64,000 nucleotides of DNA from positions 60,583,120 through 60,647,119 of the forward strand of contig CM043956.1 in assembly GCA_014529385.2 (NCBI GenBank), in the 5' to 3' direction. The position numbers and the translations under genes were made by a program. Shown one piece after another: positions 24,050 to 34,867 of this stretch. How positions within the stretch are numbered: the first letter of the stretch is position 1; each line of letters begins with the position of its first letter. Origin of the DNA: Adiantum capillus-veneris. Taxonomy: Eukaryota > Streptophyta > Polypodiopsida > Polypodiales > Pteridaceae. Under the pieces are notes generated by a model. The model saw only the letters and a list, made by a program, of their open reading frames with translations. It ran no database searches and had not been told where the DNA came from.

Positions 24050-24133
24050 GGGGTAAAGACCACGTGAAGTTATTTATATATATTGAAGAGGCGTCCGATG
24101 CTAGCGCAATGATGAGCTGGTGCGGTTGGTTAG
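23865..24133. mobile_element. 269-bp insertion with G30 tract inside the protease region of element C
   Basis: CACGAAT occurs at 23858-23864 and 24134-24140. The sequence between interrupts the protease reading frame, which resumes after it with QFDIQNYADQLDFEVMPLS. The insert holds an uninterrupted run of 30 G (24019-24048). Its class is unknown, and the 7-bp direct repeat could be coincidence. Confidence 0.45.
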
Positions 24134-25329
24134 CACGAATGCTTCTAACTGCGACAGTTCGACAGTTGCAGTTCGATATTCAAAATTATGCAGATCAACT
24201 GGATTTCGAAGTCATGCCTCTATCTTATTACGACATATGATTCTTGGTTAACATTGGTTATTCCAATATGATCCAGCCACTAGCTTTTGAGGACATACTA
24301 TCAATTTGTTCAAAGATGGACGTGAATTGGTTTTACACAGGCTTTATCATGCGGAACGAGTGATTCAAGCCTCACGTGTACAAGTCAAACAGTATGATAT
24401 AATGGATTATGAAGCGAATATGATTTCCGATGCAGATATAGAAATTATAATTGATGAATTTTTGAATTCATTAACTTCTTCTGAATCAATTGATAAAGAC
24501 AAAGATGATTTCAAGCAAGAAGTTATTCCAAGTGATACGTCGTTACCAGACAAAGATAAGGATATGGTTGCAGATTCTGAGTCTGAAGACGACTATGCTT
24601 TCTTTGATTCTTTGCTGGATGATGATATATCAATTGCAAGTCATGAAGTGGCAATTTTTGAAGACAATTGTGAAGAATTTTGCGATTCATTATTGAAAGA
24701 TGATTGCATCATTACAGTCTCAATTTAAAATCCTCTTTAGTGATTAGTAAAGTTGAAGTTATGCCCTTTGAAAAATGCCTTAAGAAGATTTTCCTCTTCA
24801 ACAAATATTTCACAGTTATTAAAAGATTTTGAACCAGAAGTCTTAAATCGCATGAGGAAAGATCAATCTCTTGTTGCAGTCAACCTGATTATGCCAGATT
24901 CCTCTAAAAAGTCTTTGAATAATGCAATGACATAGGATTTAGCAGTCAAAGCAAAAAGGCTTCGCAAGAAGCAAAGGTTCAAGACAAATGTTTTAGATAA
25001 CTCAAAGACTGAAGATTTTCGAAGATTCAATGCTTTTTCAGAATTCTATCAACATTAGAAGTTATTTCTTTAATACGGGCACTCATTTTAAATGGGAGGG
25101 AATGTCACGATTGTGACTATGTTACATTATTACATCTACTCCTAGTTGCGGATAGGCAAAGTGCCATGCCAAGGAGGACCCCTCTTGGATGGTCACAACC
25201 CTTCGCTCAAGAGACATGCTTCTTCGCCAAAAGCCACACTCCTTTGACGACTGATTACACCCCTTCGCTCTACGGTTGCGACTCTTTGTCCAATGGTTGC
25301 AGCTCTTCGTCGAAAGGATGTGTCTTTAC

Positions 25330-26032
25330 CATAGTTACCGGGGAACGCCCCCTAGCCCCCGTTCCGGGGGGGCAGTTCCCTTCCCGAACGTTCCGAAACG
25401 TCCCGAAACGTTTGACGTTCCGGGTGGCCAGTGCAAACCGGAACGGCCGTTCCGGAACGTTCCGAACGCCCCCAAAACGTTCCGGAATGCCCCTGGAACG
25501 GCCAACGGCTACAAACAAATTTGGCAAAAATTGAAAAAATTGAAGTAAATGTTTGGGCTTCTTTTTGAAGTGTGCAAGGCCTCAAGGACTCATAAAATGC
25601 ACCCCCCTCCCCCTTTCTCTCCACAAGCTAATCCTCAAGGCTCAAGCTCTCTCCCTCTCACACTCTCAAGATCTCTCCCTCTCAAGACTCACTCTCTCAA
25701 GGCTCAAGGCTTTAAGCCTTCAAGCTCTCTTCCTCTCCCTCCCACTCTCTCAAATCTCTCCCTCTCCCTCTCACTCTCTCTCTCTCTCTCTCTCTCTCTC
25801 ACATCATCTAGTCATAGCAAGATTGAATGGTCTTCAAAACGAGTTTTTTGTGAGTATTAGAGTCAAAGCACTCTAATACTCCTTGTATTTAAACACAAGA
25901 AGCTAAAAAATGCACTATTTGGGTGTTTTTTATACCTCCCGTTCCGTGCCGTTCCCGTTCCGAACCCCTAGCCGTTCCCCCGTTCCGCGGGGATCCCGTC
26001 GCCGTTCCCGTTCCGCGTTCCGGGTAACTATG
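25330..26032. mobile_element. hAT-like non-autonomous element 1 (CATAGTTAC ends)
   Basis: A 703-bp insertion in the 3' LTR of element C. The left end is CATAGTTACCGGGGAACG and the reverse complement of the right end is CATAGTTACCCGGAACG. GTCTTTAC is duplicated exactly at 25322-25329 and 26033-26040; the uninterrupted 5' LTR has this octamer once at about 23023. Both ends are packed with GGAACG/CGTTCC hexamers. The 8-bp duplication fits the hAT superfamily. No transposase; the interior holds CT-rich sequence with a (CT)n array at 25774-25800. Confidence 0.88.
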
Positions 26033-26245
26033 GTCTTTACGTCTAAAGTAACGTCTCTTTACCCTGAAACATGTCTTTTCATTTGTGTCTCTTCATCTCC
26101 TATATAAGGAGCCTATTGTACTCAGTTTTGAAGCATTCATTCAATCAATCAAACACACATTCAATCTCTTGAGTCTCAATTTGATCTTAAGTATGAAGTT
26201 TTAAGTCTTAATTATAGGATTAGCACTACTAATCCTCATACCATA

Positions 26246-26712
26246 GGCGCTCTCTTCTCTTCGGCCACTATGCGTTGAGCCTCGTGTGCTTGCTTACTCT
26301 CAAGCTCCATAGTTGCTCTTCTTTCTTTAGCTGCTATGCGTTGAGCTTCACGTGCTTGCTTACGCTCAAGCTCCATAGCTGCCCTTCTTTCTTCACATTC
26401 GCAATCCATGGTGGCGCGTTGTGCCTCTTGTTGTAGCATCATCTCCATCATCGACTTGACCAAAGCCTCCATAGGGTTTGGTGCAATCCGTGGCGTAGAT
26501 GAGGATGAGGGAGGTTCGGGGAACAATCCTCCTAGTGTAGAAACTTTGTCTTCTCCAACTCCACTCTCATCACCTTCACACACAGTATCCATTCCGCTTT
26601 TGGTGATGACCATGTACTGAGTTCTTGGGTACTTGGGGTTCTTGCGTTCTTGAGGTTTTTGAGTTCTCGAGGGTCGTGAGGTTCTTGAGTTATTGAGGTT
26701 CTTGGCTTGCAA
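26246..26712 (-). pseudogene. gag fragment of LTR element A (N-terminal side)
   Basis: The minus strand encodes MVITKSGMDT near 26610, STPRIAPNPMEALVKSMMEM, then a highly charged helical stretch with repeated ERKQAREAQRIAAKERRA units, likely coiled coil. It matches the N-terminal gag of element B (MVITRSKMDT, STPRIAPNPMEALVKTMIDM). It joins to 22813 when element C is removed. Confidence 0.8.
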
Positions 26713-27038
26713 TCTGTGTTTAAGAAGGCTTTTCTCTTATCCAAGCTCAACTCCTTCCTACTGGTGCACCCCTTGGTGGCCTTGCACTCACACCGAGGTT
26801 GCTTTTTCCCACCTCACGTCGATTGTCTTGCCGCTAAGTGCAAGGTCCGGAAAAGAGGAACGAGGGGAGGTTGGACAAGTCCTTCTTTCTTCGGTTCCCT
26901 GCAACTCTTCAAAAACACAAATTATGGATCGACATGCCCAAGTGGTCTTTGGTTATGTGCAACCACAACAAGCAAAAAAAACTCCTCTGGTTCTTTGTGA
27001 TTTTTTCCTTGAGTGATGATACCGAACACTATCAAAGA

Positions 27039-27050
27039 GCTCTGATACCA
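27039..27050 (-). other. Primer-binding site of element A
   Basis: GCTCTGATACCA on the plus strand is TGGTATCAGAGC on the minus strand, complementary to initiator Met tRNA. It lies directly beside the 5' LTR that starts at 27052. Confidence 0.8.
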
Positions 27051-27051
27051 A

Positions 27052-27215
27052 TGTAATGTGCAGTGGAAGTGAATGATGGTGTTAGCTCAGGATGAGTGAT
27101 CAGCGAGTGCTCAAGGTTCCTTTTACTTAGCGGAAGGGAGAGCGTTCCTTAGAGAGAGAATGTTCAATGACCGAAACAAAGAGTGGAAAATGTGAGTGCA
27201 AGTGCATGAGAGTGC

Positions 27216-27289
<74 letters not shown>

Positions 27290-28167
27290 AGACGACACCA
27301 GATGGGTCCCAAACCCCCCTACAAGGGCCCCCCTCTCTATTGCTAGAGAGGTATTTGCTTTAGATTGCACAAGGTCTGGTACAATGTTTCTAGACGCTGT
27401 GGAACATGACGACAACGACGACATCGAGGTAGAGGTTGAAGGTTGAACCGCTGAAAATGGAAAATGCTAGGTTTGTTGATGGGATCTAGATCGTGCAACG
27501 AAGCTTGTGGTCTGATCTATTGCCGAAGAGGTCAAGGGTGGCTGAAAACTGAAAAACGCTGGCTGGTTTATGGGCTGAAAACTTAAAACGCTGGTTCTGT
27601 CGCGATGGGAAAGCTGATCGCGAGGTGCTGGGGCTGATCTGTTAAGGTACTGTGGCGGTGCGTCAAAGGAGAGCAAAACGCTAAAGGCTGAAAATGCTGC
27701 TGCTCCAAAAAAGCTGGGGATGCTGAGAAAAATGCCAGGGAATTGGGTACTGCGGGGTATTGCTTGATCTGTGCTCCTTGGTCTTCTTCCACTGTGTCTT
27801 CTGCCTCTTACTAGGGCCCGATGGGTCACATTTACAGGTGCAAAACTCTGGGTCGAGCAGCATCAGTTAGGCTCCCACGATTTGGAATGTAAAAAGTCAC
27901 TTATTAATAAATAAGTGTAAGAGGTGGTTCATATGCACTTTGGGCAAAAAGGGTTCATGCGGTGGAAAATGCTCATGCCGGATACTGATGATAATGCTAG
28001 TGGTCGTGTGTTGTACAACGAGAGGGTATGCAGCTACTCATAAGTGCATGGACATGCACGGCCTGCGTACAGGCTCACAAGGGTGCCGGAACACTTCCTA
28101 GGCTACCTAAACCCTAGAAGTAGGTATAGCTTGTCCACATGCACATAGGGTTAATTGTGCACGTGAC
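27052..28167 (-). repeat. 5' LTR of element A
   Basis: About 1.1 kb, colinear with the LTR of element B at 33680-34867: both begin near the primer-binding site with TGTAA[TG]GTGCA, share GGTTCCTTTTACTTA and AGTCACTTATTAATAA, and end near CCACATGCACATAGGGTTA. It contains a (GA)n array (27217-27285) and several copies of an AAAACGCTGG-type motif. The outer end is approximate. Confidence 0.75.
27217..27285. repeat. (GA)n microsatellite
   Basis: About 34 GA units inside the LTR of element A. The matching LTR of element B lacks this expansion. Confidence 0.97.
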
Positions 28168-28209
28168 GCAACTTTGCGTCGTAAAGTAACTATGGCAAGG
28201 AGTTAAGGA

Positions 28210-28910
28210 GGAATATCATGCACCTCCATTCTCGAGACACAAGGGCATTCTTCCAATACCACAAACGGTTGAGAGAGATTTCTATTGGCCAACCTTATGG
28301 AAGAACATTGATGCATTTGTTCAATGATGCATCACATCTCTGAAGGTAAAGTTTGATCGAAGAAAGTCACAAGGATTATTACAACCATTGCCTATTCCAC
28401 ATAGGTCTTGGGAGAGCATTGCAATAGATTATATAGGTGTCAAAGACCAAAAGGGAAATGATGTTGTAAGCACCATTGTGGACAGGTTTAGTAAGATGAC
28501 ACGCTTCATTCCAATGAAGAAGAAAATGCGAGCAGAGTAACGACAACCATTTATCTCAAACACCATGGACTCCTAAAGTCTATAGCCGAAAATAGGGATC
28601 CCAAAATTACAAGTCTATTTCGGAGAGCCCTCGTTGAGAATGTCGGCACTAAGCTAAATTTCTCTTCTTCTTATCAACCTCAAACCAATGCTTTTGTGCT
28701 GAGCAGAAGACCACTTGGGGAAAACATCTATCGCTTCTCGAGTTGACATATAACAATACTGTACATTCTTATGTAGGAAAAGCACCTTTTGAAGTGATCT
28801 ATGGGCAACCACATCCATTGCCTTTTAGGAAAATTAAAGAGCAAATCTTTGCAATAGATAGATTTGTTGAATATATGGCTCAGATACTCAAGTGCATCAA
28901 GCCATAGCAA
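28210..28910 (+). pseudogene. Gypsy integrase fragment
   Basis: Frames on the plus strand give DFYWPTLWKNIDAFV, GLLQPLPIPHRSWESIAIDY, VDRFSKMTRFIPMKK, NVGTKLNFSSSYQPQTNAF and LELTYNNTVHSYVGKAPFEV, the standard order of a Ty3/Gypsy integrase (zinc-binding region, then catalytic core). Stops and frameshifts interrupt it. It is an isolated fragment between LTR sequences. Confidence 0.85.
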
Positions 28911-29881
28911 ATTCTCAAGCTAAGGAAAAGAAAGCTATCGATAAACTAAGACAAAAAAAGAAGGACAATAGGTACTTCTCAAATTTGATAAGAAACTCCT
29001 AAAGAAGAAGTGTAGAGAGAGCTAGACGCCAAATTTCAGGTGGCCGTTGCCGCAACTAGCTTCAGCCCACGGAGGCTCGTGAGCGGCAGAGGGGCAAACA
29101 AACCTTCCTACAAATGGTTTGGACCCATGTGTTAAAGTTCAAGTTATCTGTGTTTGAACCCGTGGGTTGAAGTTCAAGGCACATGAATTTGGCAAGGAAC
29201 CAACATGACGTATAAAAACACTATGGCTGTGTGCACCAATCCATTGTTGTTGGCCGGATTATGGATAGGATGTGTTTCAAAGTTCATTGTCTAGGAATGT
29301 TTGAACGTGATGTGTTCACAATTCACGAATGGGAATTCTTTGACATAGTGTGGTACAGTTCCATTTTTCATGAGGCAACCGATGTTGAAGATGACATTCT
29401 TCTAAGATAAAAAGTTGGTGGTAGCATAACCGAGGTGTACCTAGTTTGAGGCTGTGTCCACAGTAGCATCTTTATCGACTTGGTAAGTTGGTCTTCCTAC
29501 ATATGTCCACTGTGTGTTAAAGTTATAGCATCTCAGGTGAATAGCCCAATGTGATCTCAATATTTATTTTAGCTTTAGGTATTTATTTTACTTATTTGTC
29601 AAAGTCTTGGGTAGGGCACTTTACTGAGGTGTACTTAAGGGCCCCCAAGCTAGTATATAAGCAACACTCAGCCCCCATTGTACAATCACTAATTCATTGC
29701 CGAGTTGGTTGGTTCAACGTCTGTGTGTGTGTGGTGTATTCTCCCCATTGCTCTATGCTTCCGCATCATTGATTTTGACAAGGGGTGCCAGTCTTTTGGG
29801 GCCTACAGGGTGTCGATCTTCGTGTGCTCAGTGACAATCTAGTTGCGGTGTTTTCTTTCTTCTCAGTACTCTGTGTATAAT
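28911..29881. other. Unassigned stretch with LTR-like promoter region
   Basis: No coding domain is recognised. A TATA box TAGTATATAAGC lies at about 29651-29662, in a setting resembling an LTR promoter, but no polypurine tract or partner copy is apparent. Confidence 0.35.
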
Positions 29882-30418
29882 TGTCACAAGACGGGCACCA
29901 CATGCCAATAGAAAAGAACAAACTGAAAAAACTTTTAGCACTTCAATAACAACTGAACTGAAAGAGAGAGAGCACACGCGACATGGAGTGGCAGAATTCC
30001 ACCCCAGAGAGTATTGGCCCCAAACCTTTGCGTCCCTTTCGGTATTTCTTTATATTGCATCAACACAGTACAAGTTGGTACTCCACGCTCTGCATCTTCT
30101 CACCGAAGAGTGCCAGAGAATGAGCCCTAGCGTCATATTTAAAGGCCCTAGGTCCAAAAGCAGTTCACATGAAAAGCCTTAAAACTCAAAAGCAACTGCT
30201 TCAAAAAGCATCTGGCCCCAAAAGCAGTCGTCGCGAATTACGGAAATCTGTGCAACTGCCATGTCAGCAAGCCGGCGCGAAATCCGTACAATCTACCATG
30301 TTAGTAGGCCAGCGTGAATTGCGGAATTCTGTACATTTGCTGCTTCTGCTTCTTCACTTAGGGTTTAGGCCTCTCGGCTGGGATCTGTACAGTGGCTCCG
30401 TTCTTCAGTGGCTTGACA
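29882..30418 (-). repeat. LTR-like repeat with CCAAAAGC motifs
   Basis: It shares ordered blocks with repeats at 52942-53401 and, in the opposite orientation, 35435-36100: GGCACCACRTGCC, TTTYGGTATTTCTTT, TATTTAAAGGCCCT and then clustered CCAAAAGCA motifs. The proposed ends TGTCACAAGAC and TTGACA come from the TG/CA rule only. Confidence 0.5.
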
Positions 30419-30429
30419 CGTAGCAGTTT

Positions 30430-31150
30430 ATGACAATGATTAACAGCCCTTGAATTCATTCAGGAGCTTGATGATGCCTTTTCGAGAGGGCGTTTCTCAG
30501 AACGCTCCAAGGTACGAAGGGCGGCATCTTATTTGAAAGGAAACGCACATACATGGTGGTCTACTCTGTTGATACATAGAGAGAAGCACCTAAAAAGTTC
30601 ATAAAATTTAAGAGAATTTTCACTTCTGCATGGTTAATGGAAGAATATGAAGAAGATGTCATCACGGCTTGTCATCATTTGAGAACGAAGAAAGAAGACA
30701 CTTTGAATGACCATTGTCATGCTAGTGTCCTCGTTTCGGAGGATCTTGAAGGACTAGATTGAGCGGTTTCTTGTGGTTTACGCAAAGAGATACGCTGATT
30801 TTGCTTGCAAAAGAAGGCTGACTCCATTCAAAGACTTATGTGACATGCCAAGGAAGGTTTTGATATGCATGCCGGCTCATTTTGTGACCTAAATCTATCA
30901 ACTATGGCAAATCATAATGGAAATGCCGATGCTTGATGCTCAATCCTTCTTGTGCTCTTTCGGATACTGTGTCATGCCAAGGAAGAGACATGGAAGCAAA
31001 TTCCTTGGGTGCAAACATTTCAGCTTTTCATGAGTAATCCGCATACATCCGTGCTCATTCATGAGCGAATCGTGTTCATCGTACCATATGGCATGCCTAT
31101 GAAAAGGGATTACATAAGGATGGGACTAAAATACAAGAAACCATCACGAA
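30430..31150 (+). pseudogene. gag fragment, plus strand
   Basis: The plus strand encodes FIQELDDAFSRGRFSERSKV, RRAASYLKGNAHTWWSTL and ERFLVVYAKRYADFACK, typical of the retrotransposon gag domain (the AASYLKGNAHTWW block). It is frameshifted repeatedly and abuts the minus-strand element B. Confidence 0.7.
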
Positions 31151-31157
31151 TGAAACA

Positions 31158-32492
31158 CTAGAACAAGCGTAACATGCGCACACATAATACTGCCTGTGGG
31201 GGTTCTGGGGACCTTGACTCGAGAGCCAAGATCGGTTCTTCGTGATCGATCGAATCTGCAATGAGGTTAGCTTCACTAGACAAAGTATCAATTAAACCAT
31301 CATCCTTGTGAACAATCACATCTTGATCATGCAAAGCATCATGTTTGTGAATAATCACATCTTTATCATGCAAATCATGCGTGTCGTGCTTTGGAGAAGA
31401 CAAGACTGAGAGAGTCTCCTTCTCCTGATTCTTTTCAATCTTTGCCTGCACATTAGAAATGAGAGATGAAGAATGAACAACTTGCTCCCCACGAATGACA
31501 ATGAGAGAGTCACTCTTGGCATTGAAAGTGAAAGTATTAGCTGCCAAATCAATGAGAGGGTTATGCTCATGAAACCATCGAATGCCTAAAAGCATATCAC
31601 ATCCTGAAAGAGGAGAGACTACAAATTTTCTGCGGAAGGACGCTTGTTGAACAATCAACAACACATCAAGGCACTCTCGTGTAATGAGAGAGTCCATACT
31701 GGGAGCGAAGCCCGACACCTCGAAAGGAGATATGTTGCTAACCTCCAAGCGGGCTCTTTCGATAAGAGAGTCACTTATCACATCATGCATACTGCCTGGA
31801 TCAAACAATATGACAAGACGTTGACCCTTCACATGACCATAATACTTAATGAGAGACTCATCAATGGGAGGATCATGAGAAAGTTGGGTCACACTCGAGT
31901 TCTCATTTATTGCATTGACAAAGGATGTGGGTTCTGTGAGCTTAGGACATGTTCTCTTAATGTGACCCTTGACGTGACAATGATAACATCGACCTTCCTT
32001 AGAATAAATGCTTTGTTCTTCTGAGGTGATGTATCCTCGTAAAACTCCTTGTGTTGCTTTTTTATCTGGGGTGAGCTTAGGTTTAGCAATTGTGTTAGCT
32101 TTACCCTTAGATTCATTGTGTGAGTTCTTTTTTGAGAGACTAGAGAAAGATTGGTTAGAAGAGTTACCATTCTTACCGTTCTTACTGTTCTGAGAAGTCA
32201 GAGAGGTACTTTGAGAAGTCTTGTTCTTCTTAGGCTTTCCCTTATTGTGCTTCATCTCGTGTGCGAGAGCAATCGCTACCGCCTTGTTGAGATCTACGGG
32301 GTCGAGGACTTCGACTTCAAACCTGATATAGTCGTCCAATCCGAACATAAAAGCCTCTTTGTGCTTCGCATCCGATTTGTGTAATTGGGTGCCAAGCTGC
32401 AAGACACGGTTAGAAAAAGACATGACTGGAGTACCATTTTGCTTAAGATTGCACCAATCTTCCTTTAACCGCGCTAGGTACTGAGGTAGCAA
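31158..32492 (-). CDS. gag-protease ORF of LTR element B
   Basis: The best-preserved retroelement ORF here, 444 residues. Residues 1-75 are the end of the gag domain (LARLKEDWCNLKQNGTPVMS); ~80-165 a Lys/Ser/Asn-rich linker; ~168-185 a CCHC knuckle (CYHCHVKGHIKRTC); ~220-330 a retropepsin domain with VILFDPGSMHDVISDSL and a later MLLGIRWFHEHNPLIDL. The active-site triplet is D-P-G instead of D-T/S-G, which may mean an inactive protease. A charged tail follows with repeated DKDVIIHKHD-like units. The 5' part of gag is in 32526-33240 in other frames, so the whole element is broken. No pol follows. Confidence 0.85.
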   Translation of the reverse strand: MLPQYLARLKEDWCNLKQNGTPVMSFSNRVLQLGTQLHKSDAKHKEAFMFGLDDYIRFEVEVLDPVDLNKAVAIALAHEMKHNKGKPKKNKTSQSTSLTSQNSKNGKNGNSSNQSFSSLSKKNSHNESKGKANTIAKPKLTPDKKATQGVLRGYITSEEQSIYSKEGRCYHCHVKGHIKRTCPKLTEPTSFVNAINENSSVTQLSHDPPIDESLIKYYGHVKGQRLVILFDPGSMHDVISDSLIERARLEVSNISPFEVSGFAPSMDSLITRECLDVLLIVQQASFRRKFVVSPLSGCDMLLGIRWFHEHNPLIDLAANTFTFNAKSDSLIVIRGEQVVHSSSLISNVQAKIEKNQEKETLSVLSSPKHDTHDLHDKDVIIHKHDALHDQDVIVHKDDGLIDTLSSEANLIADSIDHEEPILALESRSPEPPQAVLCVRMLRLF

Positions 32493-32525
32493 GAACCGCG
32501 CCTTGAGCTTGTCTTGGAAGTCGGC

Positions 32526-33240
32526 TCAACTGAAAGAAAGGGGCACGTCTTCCTCGGCTTCCTCTTGGTGCACGGCCAATTGCTTCTTTTGCCACGCTTG
32601 ATACCAGTTAATGGCATCACCGGCAAGATACATGGCTGCCGTCAAAACTTTGCTATTCCGTGTCTTCTTAGTTGTCGCAAAATAAGCATTAAATTGATGC
32701 AACCAAGAATGAATAACACTAGCAGCCATTTTATCGTCATACTTACTAAACGTCAACTTCTCGGTGACGGGGTTATTGGAGTCCAAATCTTGGCTTGCAT
32801 CACTTGATGAACCACCAACATCTTTGGCCGGCTCGGGTTTCGAGGTGACTATTTGTAGGACCAACTCTTGCATGCGTTGGTCTCTGCACCTCACGCTCTA
32901 ACTCCAAGGCCGCTCGTCTATCTTCAGCCGCCAAGCGTGCTTGCTCGCCCTCGCGCTCACGCTCCAAGTCGGCCTTTCTTTCTTTGCGCTCGCGATCCAA
33001 TTCTGCTTTTCTTTCTTCGCGCTAGCCTCCAAGGCAGCGCGTTGCGCTTCATGTTGTAACATCATGTCGATCATCGTCTTGACCAAAGCCTCCATAGGAT
33101 TTGGTGCAATCCTTGGCGTAGATGGGGAGGGGGGAGGGTCGGAAAAACCTCTTGGTGGGGAAAATTCTTCTTCGCCACCTCCATGCTTATCACCTCCATG
33201 CGAAGTATCCATTTTGCTTCGGGTGATGACCATACACTGA
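32526..33240 (-). pseudogene. N-terminal gag of LTR element B
   Basis: Two overlapping minus-strand frames. 32898-33233 gives MVITRSKMDTSHGGDKHGGG, STPRIAPNPMEALVKTMIDM and a charged helix; 32526-32894 gives RMQELVLQIVTSKPEPAKD, VTEKLTFSKYDDKM and HSWLHQFNAYFATTKKTRN. A frameshift near 32890 splits them. It is the same family as element A. Confidence 0.8.
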
Positions 33241-33666
33241 AGTCTTGAGTTCTTAAGTTCACGAGGAACTTGGGTTCATGTGGTTCTTGGGTTCTTGAGG
33301 GTCTTGAGTTCTTGAGGTTCTTGAGGTTCTTCTTTAGCTTGCAATCTGTGTTAGAGAAGGATCTTCTCTTACCCGAGCTCTTCTCTTTCCCGCGGGCGCA
33401 CCCCTTGGCGGCCTTGCGCTCACACCAATGTTGCTTTTTCCCACCTCACTTCGATTGGCCGGAGGCTAAGTGCACGGTCCGCTCTCAATGAGTGAAAAGA
33501 GAAACAAGGGGAGGTTGGACAAGCTCTTCTTTCTTGGGTTTCCTGTCACTCTTCAAAAACACGATTAGGAATCGACACGCCCAAGTGGACTTGGGTTACG
33601 TGCGACCGCAACAAACAAAAAAAATTCTTGTGGTTCTTTCCTTAAATGATACAGAACACTACCAAA

Positions 33667-33678
33667 GCTCTGATACCA
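33667..33678 (-). other. Primer-binding site of element B
   Basis: TGGTATCAGAGC on the minus strand, complementary to initiator Met tRNA, directly beside the LTR beginning at 33680. Confidence 0.85.
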
Positions 33679-33679
33679 A

Positions 33680-34867
33680 TGTAAGGTGCATCGGATGTGA
33701 ATGTTGAACTTTGCTCAAGATGAGTGCTCCAAACTGTGCTCAAGGGTTCCTTTTACTTATGGAAGGGAGAGCCTTCCGTTACTTTAGGTTGAGAGTGCAA
33801 ATGATCACAAACAAAGTGGTAAACACTGTGAATGAAGGTGCTGAGACTGAGAGATAAAGAGAGAAGAATAGGACACCAAAAAAGTTGTCAAACCCTCCTC
33901 CGAAGGCCCCACTCTATGGCGAGAGCGGTCTACTATTGATTGCACAAATCTCTACAATGCGATGGACTTGCCGATGATGTCGACGACGATGACGACGATG
34001 AGACGGACTGAAAACTGAAAACGCTAGGGGCTGAAAATTGTAAATCTTGTATTTGTTGAATTCTGACTCTTATGTCGGTGACAATGGCGATGACGATGAT
34101 GCGATGACGACGTGCTGAAAATGCAGATAATGAAATCTGCGAATAGCGGGCTGAATCTGCAAACGCTGGCTGATCTTAACTTGGCGAGGATCTGTTGCGG
34201 GAAGGTGAGATCTGCAAGGTTAGGGGGCTGCGGTGCGGAATCTAACTGCTGAAAACTGAAAACGCTGATGCTAATGGGTGTTCTGTCGCGGAGAATCTTC
34301 AAAACGCTAGGTGATCTGCAAGTTGCAAAAACGCTAGGGCTGTTAACGCTAGACAAAATGTTGGAAATCTGCTAATGCCAGGCTGATCTGCAATGCTGAA
34401 AAACGCTGGGGCTGATCTGCATTTGATGAAAACGCCAGGCTGATTCTGATGGCTGAAGATGCTAGGAGTTCCGCCGGGGGGTCTTGCTGAGAAGGTGCAC
34501 TGCTAGACTTGTGGCCTTTGCTGCCTCTTCTACGAGAAAACCCTAGCGCTAGCTTTTCTTATATACCTGCTTGGTCAAATTGTCCTACCCAGTTTCCCAA
34601 CAAAGTCACTTATTAATAATAAGTGAAAAAGGGCTAAAATAGGGAAAATAAGTCTGTGTGCTGTAAAAATGCCCCTGATGGGTTTTGACTGTAATCTAAT
34701 GATCATGCTGTGTGCAACCAAAGGAAATGCAACTACTCTAAGTGCCTGGACATTGCACGGCCTGCGAACAGACTCACAAAGGTGCCAGAGGACTTCCTAA
34801 GCTGAATTGAATCCTAGTCATGAAGTAGTTTGTCCACATGCACATAGGGTTAGATGTCCACGTGACA
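33680..34867 (-). repeat. 5' LTR of element B with AAAACGCT motif cluster
   Basis: About 1.19 kb. On the minus strand it starts TGTCACGTGGACATC, and it ends beside the primer-binding site. It is colinear with 27052-28167. Between 34010 and 34470 it has about ten copies of a short motif, CTGAAAACGCTAGG or close variants, alternating with GATCTGC. Confidence 0.75.

Larger units (their letters stand above)
22819..26240 (+). mobile_element. LTR element C, RT-less, inserted in element A
   Basis: The 5' LTR begins TGTCACGATTGTGG at 22819 and the 3' LTR begins TGTCACGATTGTGA at 25103 after the tract AAATGGGAGGGAA. CCATA is duplicated exactly at 22814-22818 and 26241-26245, and removing the element restores the host gag frame (RAPMELKWEAQRDQH). 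The interior has a CCHC-like knuckle (CRICGGGHRYQCQ, 23420), a retropepsin motif (INVLVDSGCSNNFVS, 23685), DFEVMPLSYYDM near 24200, and an acidic ORF at 24306-24728. No reverse transcriptase or integrase is present in the 1.9-kb interior, so it would have depended on another element. It carries two later insertions. Confidence 0.85.
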
